Assembly (NCBI GenBank): GCA_039583875.1
Contig: CM077159.1
Location: 99,127,707-99,191,706 of the forward strand
Length of the DNA: 64,000 nucleotides
Origin: Platanthera guangdongensis
Taxonomy: Eukaryota > Streptophyta > Magnoliopsida > Asparagales > Orchidaceae
Direction: 5' to 3'
Shown here: positions 21,918 to 33,649 of the stretch, in pieces
Position numbering within the stretch: the stretch's first letter is position 1
Layout of the letters: every line of letters begins with the position of its first letter
Position numbers and translations under genes: made by a program
Notes under the pieces: generated by a model
What the model saw: only the letters and a program-made list of their open reading frames with translations
Told to the model about the DNA's origin: nothing
Databases searched by the model: none

Positions 21918-23112
21918 GTGGATTTGAATTCATTAGAGAAATCGCAGCAAAAGTGTTTGGATGTTTTCCAGTTGTTTGATGATAAACTAAACAAATTTTT
22001 ATCTAAACGATCCAAAATTTTGGAAGAACTAATTGAATTTCACCACAGTGCAAATATCATGAATGACGATCTTATCACAAGAATTGTTCACGGTGAAGAG
22101 GTTAATATTTCTCCAAAAATGGTGGCCGAGGTATTTGGTTTTGACAAGGATCTTGAAGAAGAGGCTCTAACAGAGGAATACATGGGCAAATCCCTTGCTA
22201 TAATGAAATTCACCAGCTTGAAACTTTCAAACATCAAGAAAATTGAGGTGAGTAAAGAATTTAGGTTTCTAGCGCATATCGTGGGTATGATTATTTTCTA
22301 CAAATCGACCACTCACGATACCTTAACCAAAGAAAAGATAAAAGTGATGGGGGCTTTGTTAGTTATGAGGGAGGATATGAAGGTCTGGACGTGCATAGAG
22401 AAGGATAAGAAAATGATAGGAAGATACTCATAACCCTGTCAAACAGAATAGTAAAGAGTTTAGAAATTAGCTTTCCCCAATCTACCTTAAAACTAAGTTG
22501 GTGCAGCCAACTATTACGTTTGGCAAGGCTATGTGTATCAACCACTCATTTTCTTATCCCCCACTATGCATGTCCAGAGGCCTTCACATCCCATTTGGGA
22601 AAACGCTTTCTTCATCACTTTTTCCCAAATGGAAAAAAAATCAAAAAATCCAAGCCCACCTCCTTCAATGAGTCATCCTCACACATTCCATCCACTCATT
22701 CTGATGCCCCTCCACATCCATCTCCTGATCCTTCACCCATTCCTTCCCCCACATACATCATCTCTCCATCCATTCCACTACCACAACCTTCTGTTCCACA
22801 CCAACCACCCCAACCCATTTCTACCCCTCTTATTCGTCCCTCTCCATCAGATGCACTTCAAATTGTATCTGACATGATGATTAAGATATATTCTCTATCT
22901 CAGCAGTTCATCTCCAGAATTGATTTTCTTCAGAATCAGATTTCTAATCTCTCTACTACTGTCGTACTCATATTCCAGCTCTCTACTCATACTCCTATCC
23001 CAGCTCTCTACTCAGTCCCAGCTTCACAGATTGTTGAAGTCAAAAGAGGTGAGGGCCAGCTTTCCCAGTAGGCTCCCTGGTGACAGAGAAAAAGGGAGTG
23101 CTGATGTTGAGG
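21918..23112 (+). pseudogene. Extra open reading region downstream of copia pol, first part
   Basis: Frame 21918-22433 encodes 171 residues with VHGEEVNISPKMVAEVFGF, then EFRFLAHIVGMIIFYKSTTH and KIKVMGALLVMREDMKVW. This pattern resembles the plant retrotransposon-associated domain often annotated as 'putative plant transposon protein'. The following frame 22520-23071 has ARLCVSTTHFLIPHYACPEA, a Pro/Ser-rich stretch (about 22680-22860) and a hydrophobic/coiled segment (QQFISRIDFLQNQISNLSTT). The region is cut at 23112 by the hAT insertion and resumes at 31395. It could be a captured or envelope-position gene; its function is unknown. Confidence 0.55.
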
Positions 23113-24114
23113 CTATGAAGCACGTGTACTCTAAAAAATATCCCGGACACGTACCCGGTACTTTTATGGGTACTAGTACGGCTCGGTACGCCCCGGTACG
23201 CCTCGGTGCGGAAAAATACGTGCCCGGTACTTTTACTGTTTTATGATAGGCCCGATACTTCCGGGTACTTCCCGGTTCGGCTCAATACAACCCGGTTGAC
23301 TGCCCGGTCCAAAAAAATAGCGCTTATTAATAAGTACTTCCCGGTTCTCGCTTGGGCAAATTATCGATCCGGTAGCGTATCCATCATCTTCGACCTCAAC
23401 AAACCCACGACAGTGGGTCTTCCTCCCGACGACGGCAGATCTGCAAATACCAGTCTCCTGTTTCGACGCCATCGGTTTCTGCGAGCCCTGTCAACCTCGA
23501 CGGAACTTCAGGGCTCCGTCGTTCTCTATCCCAGAAGCTCGGTCGGCGACCATCCTCTTCCAGCTGCGCGACTCCACTATTCCAGGGCTCGTCACCACTG
23601 GCAGGGCGCGTTTCAGTCCCCGGCGACCCATCCAGGCCATTTCCCACCGTTTTTAGCGGCTCACGGACTGTCCCCTTCACAGACCGCTCGAACCCGACCT
23701 TGGAGTTGCCCTGCCACTGCAAGTTACAACAAAACCTTCTCTCCCTCCTACCAGAGGACTGCTCAGTCATTGCCACAGTGCCACTCCTTCCACGGTATAC
23801 CTCTCTATCCTCCCGCTATCAATCAAAAGTTAATTTGTGGGGCTCACATTTAAAATGAACTGTTAATTATTGGAGCTTGTCCTAGTTAATTATTATCTTC
23901 TTGATTATCGTTAATTTCCAACTCTTGGACACCACCACCCAATTTCATTGCCTGTGGAATTATGTTCATGACATCGCTATAATTGTGTGGTAGCTTTGAG
24001 TTCGTGAGCGACGCCTTGGTCATTTTATCTGTTTAAAATCGGTAGCTTTGTGTTCGTGAATTATGACAAATATTATTGTTATCACTCTTTCAGGTTTTTT
24101 TTAAAAATTCAAAA
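23113..24114 (+). other. hAT left arm
   Basis: The first 130 bases hold several GGTAC/CCGGTAC repeats. From about 23380 to 23800 the sequence is CpG-rich and gives overlapping frames on both strands (for example 23206-23853 plus), none with a recognised domain. It may be leader or first-exon sequence. CTCTTTCAGG at about 24085-24093 looks like an intron 3' splice site just before ATG 24115. Confidence 0.5.
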
Positions 24115-24121
24115 TGAGTTC
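24115..24121 (+). pseudogene. First codons of a residual hAT transposase frame
   Basis: ATGAGTTC is interrupted by the Athila-like insertion. The reading resumes at 30822/30827, where a Ser-rich stretch is followed by FPLWKHVHW and a stop at 30924-30926. The PLWK motif after an acidic run resembles the start of the BED zinc finger of hAT transposases. The identification is tentative. Confidence 0.4.
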
Positions 24122-25957
24122 TGATAAGTAAAATATTTGAGATAGTTTAAATTGAAAACTAATTTGGATTTATAAATTAGGCGCTCTGTGTGTTCTATCT
24201 TTTTTTTACTTATATACTTCGATTAAGGCAAGTGTACCTATTGAGTAATAGTATAGTATTTTAAAATATCAAGGTCGTATTTTTCCACGGATCTGTGTCG
24301 AGTACTCTACTTTAAGGAATGGAATTATTATTTTATCGAAAAAATTTAAGGGTTTCTTTTTAAAATGAAAATAAAAGTAATACGTAGAGTTTTGAAAATG
24401 ATGAGGTAGAGAGCCCTCAATTTTGATTTACATTAGGAAATACTTTTTAAATAAGAAAAACTCTACTTTTCTATTAATTTACATGACTGTGGAGGTTCCA
24501 TAAATATGAGTGCACCTCTATCGAGGATACATCCACCTATGATTACGTACTTTGACTGAACATTTGTATCTAATCAAAAATACATTAATGCACGCTTTAC
24601 GTTGTGAACTCCGTTATTGACCTCCTACTAGTCTTCGAAGTTTCAACCTGGGAGGCTTACGTTCATCTCTTTTGAGAATGAGGCGTTGTTTCTCTTTACC
24701 TGAGAGTGATCAATATCTTGGTAAACCTTAAATTTTTAATTTAGAAAATAGGGTTTTTAAAGTGCAGAATTAATATCTTTCGCAAAGCTCATCTCAATCG
24801 AGTGCTAAAAAGTTCTTAGTCTCTCATCGGGATGGGGGTGGTAGTAGAAAATTTAAAGACATAAAGGTGCAGAAATAATATTCGTCCCAAATATCTTGGT
24901 TGATGCAAAAAAGTTATTAGCCTCTCAATCGGGATAAGGGCGGTAATAGGAAATTGAAAAGACTTAAAAAATTGCAGAAATAATATATGTCCCAACTATC
25001 TTAATCAAGCACTAAAAGGTTCTTAGTCACTCATCCGGGATGGGGGTGGTAGTAGAAAACGAAAAAAAATGTACTTACGCACACACCCTTTCTCAATAGA
25101 ATTGAAAGCTCAGTTAAAAGCAATAAGAGTTGAAAAATTACTGAAAACTAAAATTTTATTCCTTAAAAAGCATTACATACTAGGAAACTCAAACTATGGT
25201 TAGGAAAATATCACTCAAAAACTACTCATAACTACTATGTACAGCTATGTGGAACTCTACCAGCTCTCTTCTAAACCTTGGCCTTGGCCATCTATTTATA
25301 GCCGAAATTTTTGAGGTACACACCCCCCTTACACGGCCCCTAAGGCGTGTCGCTGACGTTGCATCTCTGGATAAAATTTCCGAAGGCTTCTGGATTAGAT
25401 TGAACAAGTGCACGGGCGTGACTTGAGGGACATAGGCGTGTCATCTGGGCGTGTCTGCAAGGCATGACAGATTTGCTTTTTTGGGGCGTGACAGCTGGAC
25501 TTTTGCTTGGTCATGGCTGAGGTCACGGGCGTGACAGCTAGCACACAAGCGTGTTTCAGGGCGTGACTCGAGTTTGCTGGCTTCAAGACTTCGGCATGGC
25601 GCGACAGCGGGTTTCTTACTTGGTCACGGGTTACGTCACGAGCGTGTCAGGTGACATACGGGCGTGTAACCCGGGCGTGACTTCGCTTGCTGGCCGAAAT
25701 CTGCCGAAATGTTGGAATTGCTGGATTTAAAGTTACACGTCCTAGGTCACGGGCGTGACTTAGGGGCATGACTTGTGAAATTTTCCCGAATTGCCCAAAA
25801 GTTGCAGAAATACCTATAGCGCACAAAAACAGATTAAGTTAGAATTGAAAAATAAAAAAGAAACGATTTATTTAGGTATTTACATAATATATTTACTTCT
25901 TTTATTAAATCAAAACAAAAATATAACCAAAAATTATGTATAATTTGTTATTCACCA
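24122..25957 (-). repeat. 3' LTR of the gag-only Athila relative
   Basis: 1,836 bp, aligned along its whole length with 28988-30821. Near 25330-25760 it has many CACGGGCGTGAC-type motifs. The bases after its inner edge (minus-strand AAGTTTAAGTATGAGAG, 25960-25979) match the purine-rich signal that precedes Athila 3' LTRs. Confidence 0.9.
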
Positions 25958-27360
25958 AATACTCTCATACTTAAACTTTGTTATTCCAAAGCAAAAGTAT
26001 GAGTCGAGTATACGAACAGTTATAAAACTTTAATTTAACTATCAGTTTATTATATCAAAGGAAAATAGACATAAAAAATCTGGAGTATAAAGCGTTAAGT
26101 CTTATATTATGCAAATGATTTAGTCATAGATAAATGTTCGTAGCCATAAGACTTCTTTAGAAAACCAAATAGCAAGCAACATTGCAATCATTAGTAACAA
26201 GTTAGATTGCATTATCAAAACCGTATCAAAACCGTACCTTGAAAGAGATATGATGAAAAACATACAACCTATTAAATATGCTCTCAAAATTTTTAAGTAA
26301 AATTAGATCAAGTTGTAGTAATTTTATGGGATACAAACTTGGTGTTTGCCTATAAATCAGGTTATGATGTAGAAGGTGATGAATTTTATCCTCTCACCTT
26401 ATTCTTGTTTCGTTACAACTGCTTAGTAAAATATTTTCCAAAGCAGAAAAAAAACTTTGCAGAATTGCATTACATTTTTAACCCAATTAATATGTTTAGG
26501 AGCACATGCTCCATTTCATATAGTATTTTAACAATTTATTGGGTGTCTATGTTTACGAAACAAAATCTCATTCTCATTGAAATAAGATCTTTTCTTTTTT
26601 ATGAGCACATACTCATAGATGCTTGCCTGCGTAAGAAAACATATCAAGCAAAAAGTAGATAGGTATGGGGTTTCAAAAAAAATTCAAATTTTGATAAATG
26701 ATTTTGAGAGCAATTGTAATAGCATGAAATTGTTTATATTTCAATAAAAGTGAAGTAAAGATAATTACTGTCAACATATGTTTAGCTAACATAATACGCA
26801 TGCCTCTATTTATAATAAACCAGAAGTAGTGCCTAAAACAAATCTTCTAAAAAATTGCACAAGATATTTTTTAAAACTTAACCCCGGATATTTAGATCTA
26901 TTTATTTATGATAAATAAACGAGTAGTAAATTGAAAAACTAGATAAATATCTATACATCAACTCAAATATTTTTTTGGTTTTTTAGAAAAGAGACAAATG
27001 TATGAGTTTCAAAATTTGTTTACGGATGATTTGATTAAGCAAAACTATATACACAGTTGTATTTTTTTCTTTTGTTTTTTTTTTTTTTGGGGGGGGGGGG
27101 GGGGTTAGAAAATTTTGAAAAAATATTTACACGTATAAATGTGGTTTTTACAAAGAAAAGTTTGGAAAATATTTATACGTATAAATATGTTCTTTATAAA
27201 GAAAATATACCCTCATACTTATGTTGAGCATAAGTATAAAGAAAAAGATAATATATATAAAAGTGAAAACAAAATAGAATAAAAAACCTTTCCTGATTGG
27301 AGGTCGGGGAGGCCATAAGCAAAACCTGTATATACAAAAATAAATATGAACAACAGATAA
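25958..27360 (-). other. Non-coding internal part of the gag-only Athila relative
   Basis: AT-rich sequence without recognised protein domains. It takes the place where pol should be. It contains an imperfect direct repeat around ATATTTACACGTATAAATG and ATATTTATACGTATAAATA (27120-27190). There is also a T14-G16 homopolymer pair (27075-27104). The plus-strand frame 26339-26662 has no recognisable similarity and is probably chance. Confidence 0.6.
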
Positions 27361-28563
27361 CTATGGAGTGCATCCCACAAGCGCTTTGTTTACTGTATTC
27401 CCTGGTAAAGCTCCAGGTGGGCACTCTGATATCATCTTTGAAAGCTGGACAATTTGAGTTTCCAGATTTTTAATTGATTCGGTCATATTCCGGATATTGG
27501 ACTCATTTGTGACGACATATTTTGTGAAGATGTCTTCTATCGGGACAGGTCGTAGTGGTTGTGATTGTGGTGGTGGTGGTGGTGCAAATCCAATTGGACT
27601 AGCATTAGGCGGGTGTTGAGCATTATTGGGGTTGCTCCATGATAAATTTGGATGGTTCTTAAACCCTGGATTGTATGTATTATTATTAATATTTGGGTTA
27701 TAGGAGGGAGCGTGATATGGATTCCCAATATAATCAACGTGTTCTTCTATTATATTATTTGTTGAATTCCAAGTAGGGTTGGCGGACGAAGTCGATATTT
27801 CCGCTACTTTCCTAGTTAGATACTCTACTTGCAGTGCTAAATTAGAAGAAGCGTCGAGCTCGTAAAGCCCAGCTGGTTTATTAGGGTGTGACCTAGGCAC
27901 GTTCCATTGGTAGACATTCATGGTCATTTCCTCAAACAAAGCTTGAGCGGCATCCGGGGTTTTATTATTTATCGTTCCCTCGATGGCAGCATCAATCATT
28001 TGTATGGTCTGAAAATTCAAACAATTATAAAATGTCTGCACTTGGAGACAAGCCGGCAATGCGTGATGTGGACACCTACGTAAAAATTCTCTAAAGCGTT
28101 CTCAAGTCTCATAGAGAGACTCAGACTCGCCATGAACAAAGGAAGAGATATCCGCACGTAATTTAGCGGTTTTGGCATGCGGAAAATACTTTGTTAAAAT
28201 CTTTTTGATCATATCAGTCTAAGTAGTGATGGATCCTCTAGGTAGAGAACTTAACCACGGTATGTCTTTCGTCCGTAATGAAAAAGGAAATAAGCGCATA
28301 CGAATGACATCAACAGTGACGCCATTTATTTTAAATGTGTCGCATATTTCTATGAAATTTGACAGATGAGTGTTAGGAACTTCATCTGGCAATCCATCAA
28401 ATTGTACTGAGTTTTGAATCATTTGAATTATGCTAGGTTTGATTTCAAAATTATTATTAGCAATTGTGGGACGAACGATACTTGACTCGGTGGCATCCAA
28501 GTTCGGCCGCGCATAATAAGACATAGTCCTTTGCGGGACCGCGACTGGAATTTGTTCTGTCAT
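27361..28563 (-). pseudogene. gag pseudogene of the gag-only Athila relative
   Basis: Minus-strand frames 28563-28219 and 28059-27361 carry the Athila gag signature: SNFIEICDTFKINGVTVDVI, LSSLPRGSITT, MIDAAIEGTINNKTPDAAQA, and NLETQIVQLSKMISECPPGA. The reading breaks near 28060-28218 and then stops right after GALPGNTV, where an intact Athila would continue into the rest of gag and protease. That point is the likely edge of the pol deletion. The protein is parallel to the gag at 3225-4823 but clearly diverged. Confidence 0.88.
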
Positions 28564-28964
28564 AGCTTCAATGTGCGTAGTTCTGATAGATTCTTCGAGA
28601 TTTAATGTTTGGTCTTGGTCACGAGATTGAAGGCGTCTGGGATAGGTGTGGTCGATTTCAGGATCAAAATCAAGATTATGATCAATATGAGAATTTCATT
28701 GGGTCATGCACTAAAAAACTATTATATAAAAAAAAAAAATTGTTTTGTTTTTGTTTTATTTTTTGTGGTTTTGTTTTTTTTTTGGAAAATAAAAAGATAA
28801 AAAAAAAGTGTTGTTAATAAAAAATATAGTTTTAAAAAAATCAAGATTTTATAATTAACAGAGAATTTGTGATTTGTTTATTTTTATAAGAACAGTGTTT
28901 TTTATAACAGCTAAGATAAAATTAATAGTGATTCCTTTTTATTTCAAATATCAACACAAAATGA

Positions 28965-28981
28965 TCCCGGCAACGGCTACA
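28965..28981 (-). promoter_or_regulatory. Primer binding site, degraded tRNA-Asp type
   Basis: The plus strand TCCCGGCAACGGCTACA resembles the tRNA-Asp 3' end with a few changes and lies seven bases from the 5' LTR. Confidence 0.75.
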
Positions 28982-28987
28982 AAAACT

Positions 28988-30821
28988 TTTTAAGTAAAAT
29001 ATTTGAGATAGTTTAAATTGAAAACTAAGTTGGATTTATAAATTAGATGTTATGTATGTTCTATCTCTTTTTACTTATATACTTCGATTAAGACAAGCGT
29101 AACTATCTAGTAATAGTATAGTATTTTAAAATATCAAGGTCGTATTTTTTCACGGATCTGTGTCGAGTACTCTATTTTAATGAATGGAACTATTATTTTA
29201 TCGAAAAGATTTAAAGGTTTGTTTTTAAAATGAAAATAAAGGTAACACGTAGGATTTTGAAAATAGATGAGATAGAGAGCCCGCGATTTTGATTTACTTT
29301 GGGAAATACTTTTTAAATAAGAAAAACTCTACTTTTATTTTAATTTACTTGACCGTGAAGGTTCCATAAATATGAATACACCTCTATTGAGGATACATAC
29401 ACCTGTGATTACGTACTTTGACTGAACTTTCGTATCTAATCAAAAATATTTTAATGCACGCTTTACGTTGTGAACCTCGCTATTGACCTCCTACTAGTTT
29501 TCGAAGGTTCAACCCGGGAGGCTTACGCTCATCTCTTTCGAGAATGAGACGTTGTTTCTCTTCACCTGAGAGTGATCAATATCTTGGTAAATCTTAAGTT
29601 TTTAATTTAGAAAATAGGATTTTTAAAGTGCAGAATTAATATCATTCATAAACCTCATCTCAATCGAGTGCTGAAAAGTTTTTAGTCTCTCATCGGGATA
29701 GGGGTGATAGTAGAAAATTTAAAGACATATAAAGGTGCAGAAATAATATTCATCTCAAGTATCTCGATTGATGCTAAAAAGTTCTTAGTATCTCAATCGG
29801 GATAAGAGTAGTAGTAGGAAATTGAAAAGACTTATAAAATTGCAGAAATAATATTTGTCTCAACCATCTTAATCAATCACTAAAAAGTTCATAGTCTCTC
29901 ATCCGGGATGAGGGTGGTAGTAGAAATAAAAAAAGTACTTACGCACGCACCTTGTCTCAACAGAATTGAAAGCTAAGTTAAAAGCAATAAGAGTTGAAAA
30001 ATTACGGAAAACTAAAATTTTATTACTAAAAAAGTGTTACACATTAGGAAACCAAAACTATGGTTAGAAAAATAACACTCAAAAACTACTTCTAACTACT
30101 ATGTACAGCTATGTGGAACTCTACTAGCTCTCTTCTAAATCTCATCCTTGGTCATCTATTTATAGCCAAAATTTTTGAGTTACACGCCCCCTTAAGGCGT
30201 GTCGCCTGGGAGTGTCGCTGACGTGGCATCTCTGGATAGAATTTCCGAAGGCTTCTGGATTGGATTGAACAAGTACACGGGCGTGACTTGAGGGTCACGG
30301 GCGTGTCATTTGGGCATGTCTGCAAGGCGTGGCAGATTGGCTTTTTCGGGGCATGACAGCTGGACTTCTGCTTGGTCACGGCTGAGGTCACGGGCGTGAC
30401 AGCTGGCACACGAGCGTGTTTCAGGGTGTGACTTGAGTTTGCTGGCTTCAAGACTTCGACATGGCGCGACTGCAGGTTCCTTGCTTGGTCACGGGCTACG
30501 TCACGGGCGTGTCAGGTGGCACACGGGCATGTAACCCGGGCGTGACTTCGCTTTCTGGACGAAATCTGCCGAAATGTTGGAATTGTTGGATTTAAAGTTA
30601 CGCGTCCTAGGTCACGGGAGTGATTTAGGGGCGTGACTTAGGAAATTTTCCCGAATTGCCCAAAAGTTGCAGAAATACCTATAGGGGACAAAAACAGATT
30701 AAGTTAGAACTGAAAAATAAAAAAGAAACGATTTATTTAAGTATTTACATAATATATTTACATTTTTTATTAAATCAAAACAAAAATATAACCTAAAATA
30801 TGTATATTTTGCTATCCATCA
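28988..30821 (-). repeat. 5' LTR of the gag-only Athila relative
   Basis: 1,834 bp, partner of 24122-25957. It ends CATCA and is followed by the AGTTC duplication at 30822-30826. Confidence 0.9.
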
Positions 30822-30826
30822 AGTTC

Positions 30827-31394
30827 TTCTACATCAAGCTCAATGGGTTCAACTAGTGCAAATGTGCCTTCAACTAATATTGAAGATGAATTTTTTCCGC
30901 TTTGGAAGCACGTACATTGGCTCTAAAATGGGGAGAAGAGAAGGAAATTCAAAACGGAAGCAATATTATTTAACGATGAAGAAAATGATGACATTGAAAT
31001 TCAAGAACTTTAGTCGTATAGCATTTTTATTTGTTTTGTTGAACTATGTATGCCCTATATCTTCATTGGATTTTTTTGTGTTTGTTGAACTATGTATGCC
31101 CTATATCTTCTTTTGGATAGATTTATTTTACTGTGTGTTTCTAGATGATATTTTTAGTATAATTCTCACTTTCATCATTCCTTAGATTTGTCTAATTTTT
31201 TTTATGTGGACAATCTTGTGCATGTATGGTGATAACTGATAACATTTCATTGAATATATTCTTGCTTCGAATTAACTTATTATATGTATTTTTAAAAAAA
31301 AATTCACATACCCAAACTCGTACCGTGCTATTTTATAATTTTGTAGTACAGCATACCGGTACCCGTACCGGGTACCGGTACCCGTGCTTCATAG
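30827..31394 (+). other. hAT right arm
   Basis: It starts with the continuation of the residual transposase frame (Ser/Thr-rich, then FPLWKHVHW, stop at 30924). An acidic string NDEENDDIEIQEL then ends at a TAG near 31012, which could be the transposase C-terminal tail brought close by internal deletion. The duplicated phrase GAACTATGTATGCCCTATATC occurs twice (about 31039-31060 and 31087-31108). The terminus has dense GGTACC repeats and the inverted end. Confidence 0.5.
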
Positions 31395-33368
31395 TGTTGA
31401 GGCTGGTAATAATTACAATCACACTACTCTTAACTCCCCTCTTAAGGAGAGTTTAAAAAAAACAGTGTGGCTGATGTTGCTGAAGAGAACGCTACTATGG
31501 ATGATGTTGAGGCCGTTGAGAAAGATGTCAATTTGGTTGTTGTTGTCGTAGATTTCAAGAAAAATGATAGTCTTGGTTATGCTAATGATGAGAAAAATAT
31601 TAGTGTTGTTAACAATGCTGAAATCTCTGAAGATGTCAGTGTGACTAATGTTGCAGATTCTGAAGATAATGTTGAATTAATTTTTGATCAAGATAAAATT
31701 GCAGGAAACAATAACATTGTGTTATCTAAGACAGTTGTTCCAGATAAATCTGAGTCTATTGCTGAAACCAACATTATTGATACTGATGCTGCAGAGAGCA
31801 AGGTTGTGGTCTCTGAATTTGATGCCCAAGAGAAGACTGTTGTAAATAAAAAAGATTGTGTATACTCCCGATACTGTTTGCTCCCAGTGGGAAAGAAAAT
31901 CTGATGATCCCACCATCTCCTTTCCAATTATCGAGTGAGCATTTTCTTCCTCTACCTTCCCTCAAATTGGTTGGGTATCTACTTGTGACAGACCTGTTGA
32001 CCAGGAAGAAATCACAAGGGAGGAAGAGATGATCTCAAAGATAATTAGGTCCCTCGATGAAGCAGTACCTTTTTGTATCAATGAAACACACATTCCATCC
32101 ACATCCATTATTTCGTGTTTTCCCACTATTGTTGAAGAAACAACTCTTTCTTTACCACCATGTGTTACAAGTAATATATATCTTCCTCCAGCTGACACAA
32201 GCAAAGGTTTGTTCAAAAATTCCTCACCAAAATCCTCTAACTTATCAATGACTAGGGGAGAGGAAGAGGAAGAAGTCAAAGAAACAATAGTGACTTTGGT
32301 AGAGATATACCCAGGCTGAGAGGGAAAGTTACAAGCAAATAAAATTTTTTATGCACCACTTCCTAATAAGAGTGGTGTGTCGAGCAGGATGAAAGAGAAT
32401 CAAGTACTCAAGAACCTGTGCCTGTAACAAATCCTATAACAAAAGTCAATATTGATAAAATTGATGAAGCAAACAGACTAGAGTTTAAATCTTCTCAAAA
32501 GGAAATTGCTGATAGAATGAAAAAATTCATAGCAGAAGTACAAGCTGCTAAGAAGAAAGAAGACTTTTTGAAAGAGGATATTTTGAATCCATAGGGAAAG
32601 AGGCTTTTGAATATAGATGCCTATAAAGCCGAAAAATACTGATGTCTTTGTTGTAAAAGTTTCTGATCAAAAGGCTAAGGTAGGATTGGGTTTTTGTGAG
32701 GAAACTTACATTAGGTATAAGAAATCAAAATTGGAAGGATCAACTTTTGTCAACTCCAATGATGCTCTAGTACTCACGACAATCCTCCGGAGCAATTGGG
32801 TCCTGAACCAAGAATTGATATTCCAAAGAAATCTGATGCTCAAATTCAAGTAGAAGAAGATTAAACTATCAAGGGTGAGAGAATTATTGAGATAGGTACT
32901 GAGCTGGAAACTATCAGAGATGACTGTCGAGATTCATAAAAGAGGATGCAAAATGAATGAAGTATATGTGAGTGTCTCTAATGATCTGAGAAAACTTGAA
33001 AACATTTCAAAATCTCTAAAAGAAAATCCCCACAAAGCAACAAAGAGAAATACTGAATTTGTAGATACAACTCAAGCTTGGTTGTTGGATGCTCTTTGCA
33101 TGTTTTTGGCTTGCTGATTGATGAGAAAATGAAGAATGGCTCAAGCTTTTTTATCCTACTAGTTTTTCTGCTTATGTTTTAATCTTTCTTTTTGATACTA
33201 GATAACGGCCACGGGAAAGAGCAAACTAAAAGGATCACTATGGGTTGAACAGACATCTTTATATTTCTCCAAGTTTATCCTTGTGTCTTCTCTGGCTATA
33301 TTTACTAATTTATTGATTGTATATCATTTTAATTTATGTAAAATTTGGTATATCAAATAAGTGAAGAT
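31395..33368 (+). pseudogene. Extra reading region of the SIRE-like relic, second part
   Basis: It continues the region cut at 23112. The frame 31467-31904 encodes an acidic, Val/Asp/Glu-rich, repetitive segment (DDVEAVEKDVN, ISEDVSVTNVADSEDNVELI). Later fragments (32460-32610, 32617-32853, 32920-33117) are Lys/Glu-rich and helix-prone, for example EIADRMKKFIAEVQAAKKK near 32500. No known domain. Several stops break it. The 3' end merges into untranslated sequence before the LTR at 33369. Confidence 0.5.
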
Positions 33369-33649
33369 TGTTGGGAAAACTCAAAAATTCGATATATTAG
33401 ATTACTCTCTAAGTGATCTAGGAAGAATCTTATCATTTTGTATAGAAAAACTTTGAATCTTTTACTCTTATACAGGTTTCAAGACTTAGCTATTTTTCTG
33501 AAGATATGAAGGATATGCCGAGTTTAGAAAACTTGCATTGAATTGCATTCGACATACAACGAAATGTTTCTCATCTTTCGACGAACTCTTCTAAGTCAGA
33601 GGCTCAGAGCAATCTCTTACAATTTGAAGCACAAAGTAGACAGCTCATT
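33369..33649 (+). repeat. 3' LTR of the SIRE-like relic, part before the Tekay-like insertion
   Basis: Begins TGTTGGGAAAAC, and its first 120 bp match 19028-19147. It is interrupted at 33650 by the Tekay-like element and apparently continues at 42373. Confidence 0.75.

Larger units (their letters stand above)
24122..30821 (-). mobile_element. Gag-only, pol-less Athila relative (non-autonomous LTR retrotransposon)
   Basis: Complete boundaries: LTRs 24122-25957 and 28988-30821 with TG...CA ends, and the 5-bp duplication AGTTC on both sides (24117-24121, 30822-30826). A tRNA-Asp-like primer site sits at 28965-28981. The internal part is only 3.0 kb and encodes just a broken Athila gag. Protease, RT, RNase H and integrase are absent, with no trace of them between 25958 and 27360. 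Mobilisation would have required enzymes from a full Athila element such as the one at 1-6635. The LTRs are diverged, so it is old. Confidence 0.9.
23113..31394 (+). mobile_element. Non-autonomous hAT-type DNA transposon, split by a gag-only Athila relative
   Basis: The ends are inverted: CTATGAAGCACG at 23113 and CGTGCTTCATAG ending at 31394. They are flanked by the identical 8-bp duplication TGTTGAGG (23105-23112, 31395-31402), diagnostic of the hAT superfamily. Without the nested retroelement and its duplication the element is about 1.6 kb. Subterminal CGGTACC-like repeats lie inside both ends. A short residual reading frame starts at ATG 24115 and continues after 30826. Mobility would need a transposase from elsewhere. 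Confidence 0.85.

Noticed and set aside
23206..23853. 215-residue plus-strand protein in the hAT left arm
   Set aside because: No domain; the opposite strand is also open, and the composition explains the length of the frames.
26339..26662. 107-residue protein inside the gag-only Athila relative
   Set aside because: No recognisable similarity, in AT-rich non-coding DNA, and opposite to the element's coding strand.
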